NCBI RefSeq assembly: GCF_020991475.1
Contig: NZ_JAJMPA010000002.1
Location: 372,001 to 436,000, forward strand
Direction: 5' to 3'
From: Pedobacter sp. MC2016-14
Lineage (GTDB): Bacteria > Bacteroidota > Bacteroidia > Sphingobacteriales > Sphingobacteriaceae
Length of the DNA: 64,000 nucleotides
A model generated the notes under the pieces. That model had not been told where the DNA came from, did no database searches, and was given only the letters and a program-made list of their open reading frames with translations. Shown here piece by piece: positions 61,805-64,000 of the stretch; positions within the stretch are counted from its first letter, which is position 1; each line of letters begins with the position of its first letter. The position numbers and the translations under genes are program-made.

Positions 61805-64000
61805 TTGATTAAAAATTTGAAATGTTATTTTAGTTCTGGGTTATATCAGGTTATAATCGTCTTTTTAGTAGCATATTACCCTATGGGGGTTTTTTCTCAA
61901 AACCTGAAAGTCGTAAACCTGCGTACTGAATATAAAATCAATCCCCTTGGTATTACCAATTCAAATCCTTCGCTAAGTTGGGAATTACAATCTCCTTCAA
62001 GAAATGTTTTGCAATCTGCCTACCGCATTTTGGTTTCTGACAATGAAAATAAACTGCAAAAAAATGAGGGGAACATTTGGGACTCTGGTAAAGTAAAATC
62101 ATCCTCCTCCATTCAGCTGCGATACCAGGGGAAACTCTTGTTAGCTGCAAAAACTTATTATTGGAAAGTAATGGTTTGGGACAATAAAGGTCAGGTTTCT
62201 CCATGGAGTGCTTTACAGCAATGGCAAATGGGGCTTCTGGGCCTGTCTGACTGGAAAAATGCAAAATGGATTGCCTATGAGAAACTGGCGGACTCCAGTA
62301 TAGATGTATTGCCTAAAGACAATAAAAAAGATACATATTTTGGCAGCAATGTACTACCGCTTTTAAGAAAAGATTTTGTGGTAAAGAAACCTGTGGCCAA
62401 AGCAAGTATGTTCATTAGCGGCCTTGGGCACTTTGATATGAGCCTGAATGGTAAAAAACAGGGAGATCATTTTCTGGATGCTGGTTGGGTAAAATACGAC
62501 AAGGAAGCATTGTACGTAAGCTTTGATGTTACCAAAGCCCTGCTTAAAGGCAGTAATACCATTGGTGTTATGCTGGGGAATGGTTTTTATTATGTACCTC
62601 CCGTAAAAGGCAGGTTCAGGAAATCAAAGCCTGCATTTGGTCTTCCAAAAATGATTTGCAGGTTGCTGGTTGAGTATAAAGACGGTACCACGGAAAATAT
62701 CGTCAGTGATCAAAGCTGGAAAACTTCTCCGGGTCCAATCACTTTTTCCAGCATTTACGGGGGTGAAGATTATGATGCCCGTCTGATCCAAAAAGGATGG
62801 GATATGCCGTCGTTTAAAGATAAGCATTGGAAAAATGTATTGATTGTAGATGGGCCGCCAGCCATCAAAGCACAGCAAGCAGAACCACTTAAAATATTTG
62901 AAAATTTCAGCGCAAAGTCGGTTACCGAAATTTCAGGCAATAATTGGGTGTACGATTTGGGTCAGAATGCATCCGGCATCATTAGCCTGAAGGTAAAAGG
63001 AAATAAAGGTGACACCATACGCGTATATCCTGGAGAACTGCTCAAAGATGGTAAAGTAACCCAAAAATCTACCGGAGGGCCTTTCTATTTTGAATATGTA
63101 CTAAATGGAGCAGGGATAGAAACCTGGCAACCACAATTTACTTATTATGGATTTCGGTATCTTGAGCTTAGAGGTGGCAGGCCATCGGGTAAACAAGGTA
63201 CTGGCAGGCTGCCAGAAATTCTGGAATTAAAAGGCCTGCACACCAGAAATGCAGCGGCTAGGGCAGGGGAGTTTAGCTCTTCAAACCAGTTGTTTAACAA
63301 AACTGATCAATTGATAGATTGGGCCATTAAAAGTAATATGGCGAGTACGTTTACGGACTGTCCGCACCGTGAAAAACTAGGCTGGCTGGAACAATCTCAT
63401 TTAATGATCTCTTCTGTGATGTATAGTTACGATGTAGCCACGCTAGCCAATAAAGTAGTAGGTGATGTGATGACCTCCCAGCTTGACAATGGGTTGATTC
63501 CGGAGATTGCACCTGAATACATTCATTTTACCTGGGGCGGCGATATGTTCCGCGATTCGCCTGAATGGGGAAGTACAGGGATTATCCTGCCATGGTACCT
63601 GTATCGATGGTATGGGGATACGGGAGTTTTAAAAAATGCGTATCCAACCATGCAGCGTTATATTGCATATTTGCAGAAAAAGGCAGAAAATAACATTTTA
63701 AAGCAAGGGTTAGGCGACTGGTATGATATAGGGCCTGAGCGGCCTGGTGTTTCTCAGCAAACGCCAATGGGTGTAACCGGCACCGCCACTTATTATTACA
63801 ACCTTTGTATTTTAGAGAAAATTGCCAACGTACTAGGTAAAAAAGCCGATGCTGAGCAATGGGCTAAGCTTGCATCCTCGGTAAAGCAATCTTTTAACAA
63901 TACGTTTTTTAACAGGGAGACTGCACAATATGCTACCGGAAGTCAGACTGCGAATGCTATGGCAATTTACATGCAATTGGTGGAACCTGAATATAAGGAC
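61805..64000 (+). CDS. GH78 alpha-L-rhamnosidase, 3' end outside window
   Basis: At least 732 residues, open to the end of the window. No ATG precedes the signal peptide: the frame is open from 61775, and a TTG at 61805 gives LIKNLKCYF followed by a hydrophobic core and FSQ, so a TTG start is proposed (alternative TTG at 61817; the first ATG at 61883 would cut into the signal). Domains match the GH78 at 40508: Ig-like domain with NPLGITNSNPSLSWEL, Bac_rhamnosid_N (HFDMSLNGKKQGDHFLDAGW), concanavalin-like domain, then the catalytic barrel with DCPHREKLGWLEQ, where E523 is the expected general acid. The general base lies beyond the window. Distinct in sequence from both other GH78-like proteins. 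Confidence 0.88.
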   Translation, partial: MIKNLKCYFSSGLYQVIIVFLVAYYPMGVFSQNLKVVNLRTEYKINPLGITNSNPSLSWELQSPSRNVLQSAYRILVSDNENKLQKNEGNIWDSGKVKSSSSIQLRYQGKLLLAAKTYYWKVMVWDNKGQVSPWSALQQWQMGLLGLSDWKNAKWIAYEKLADSSIDVLPKDNKKDTYFGSNVLPLLRKDFVVKKPVAKASMFISGLGHFDMSLNGKKQGDHFLDAGWVKYDKEALYVSFDVTKALLKGSNTIGVMLGNGFYYVPPVKGRFRKSKPAFGLPKMICRLLVEYKDGTTENIVSDQSWKTSPGPITFSSIYGGEDYDARLIQKGWDMPSFKDKHWKNVLIVDGPPAIKAQQAEPLKIFENFSAKSVTEISGNNWVYDLGQNASGIISLKVKGNKGDTIRVYPGELLKDGKVTQKSTGGPFYFEYVLNGAGIETWQPQFTYYGFRYLELRGGRPSGKQGTGRLPEILELKGLHTRNAAARAGEFSSSNQLFNKTDQLIDWAIKSNMASTFTDCPHREKLGWLEQSHLMISSVMYSYDVATLANKVVGDVMTSQLDNGLIPEIAPEYIHFTWGGDMFRDSPEWGSTGIILPWYLYRWYGDTGVLKNAYPTMQRYIAYLQKKAENNILKQGLGDWYDIGPERPGVSQQTPMGVTGTATYYYNLCILEKIANVLGKKADAEQWAKLASSVKQSFNNTFFNRETAQYATGSQTANAMAIYMQLVEPEYKD

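Noticed and set aside
1..64000. CRISPR arrays, tRNA or rRNA genes, intact insertion sequences, anti-phage systems
   Set aside because: No regularly spaced repeats, cloverleaf-like segments, transposase frames or defence-type gene sets were seen anywhere in the window.

Overview
The window looks like a chromosomal segment of a Sphingobacteriaceae-type Bacteroidota, closest in style to Pedobacter. Three SusC/SusD pairs, many exported or lipoprotein carbohydrate-active enzymes, starts without Shine-Dalgarno sequences, -7 boxes of the TAnnTTTG type and a moderately AT-rich composition all point this way. It is almost entirely a pectin-type polysaccharide utilisation region. It is cut at both ends: the tail of a GH28 gene at the left and an unfinished GH78 gene at the right.

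Layout. 1-6646: end of a GH28 polygalacturonase-like gene, GH95 fucosidase/galactosidase and a large GH2 enzyme with malectin. 6759-9322: SSS symporter and a DapA/NanA-type aldolase. 9447-10319 (-): AraC regulator. 10560-19028: fucose-isomerase-like protein, DUF3826 protein, SusC, SusD and an extra lipoprotein. 19253-24192: second SusC/SusD pair. 24297-24878 (-): LOG-family protein. 25638-54134: a tightly packed run of 16 same-strand genes (two PL1 lyases, a beta-helix/DUF6298 protein, GH140, GH43-like, two beta-propellers, SGNH esterase, GH2, GH78, alpha/beta-hydrolase, TIM-barrel, GH141-like/mutarotase fusion, Gfo/Idh/MocA, SSS symporter, GH78-like). 54200-54889: decayed remains of mobile or foreign genes. 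54984-56657 (-): DoxX and an IclR regulator. 56955-61629: third SusC/SusD pair. 61805-end: a further GH78.

How it works together (inference). The lyases and GH28 attack homogalacturonan. The GH78s, GH2s, GH95, GH140, GH141-like, GH43-like and esterase would strip rhamnose-, fucose-, galactose/glucuronate- and apiose-containing branches. The Sus pairs import oligosaccharides. The SSS symporters and the isomerase, aldolase and dehydrogenase handle released sugars. GH140 plus GH141-like plus GH95 is reminiscent of rhamnogalacturonan II loci, but many RG-II hallmark families are not in the window.

The most interesting signal is regulatory. A 19-bp motif (RRTAATATCCTAYAATA-like) occurs in front of four transcription units, with a weaker fifth copy. 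In all five cases exactly 38 bases separate it from a -7-like box. This suggests one activator switches the dispersed operons on together. The third Sus pair instead carries a perfect 10-bp inverted repeat next to the IclR gene, suggesting separate control.
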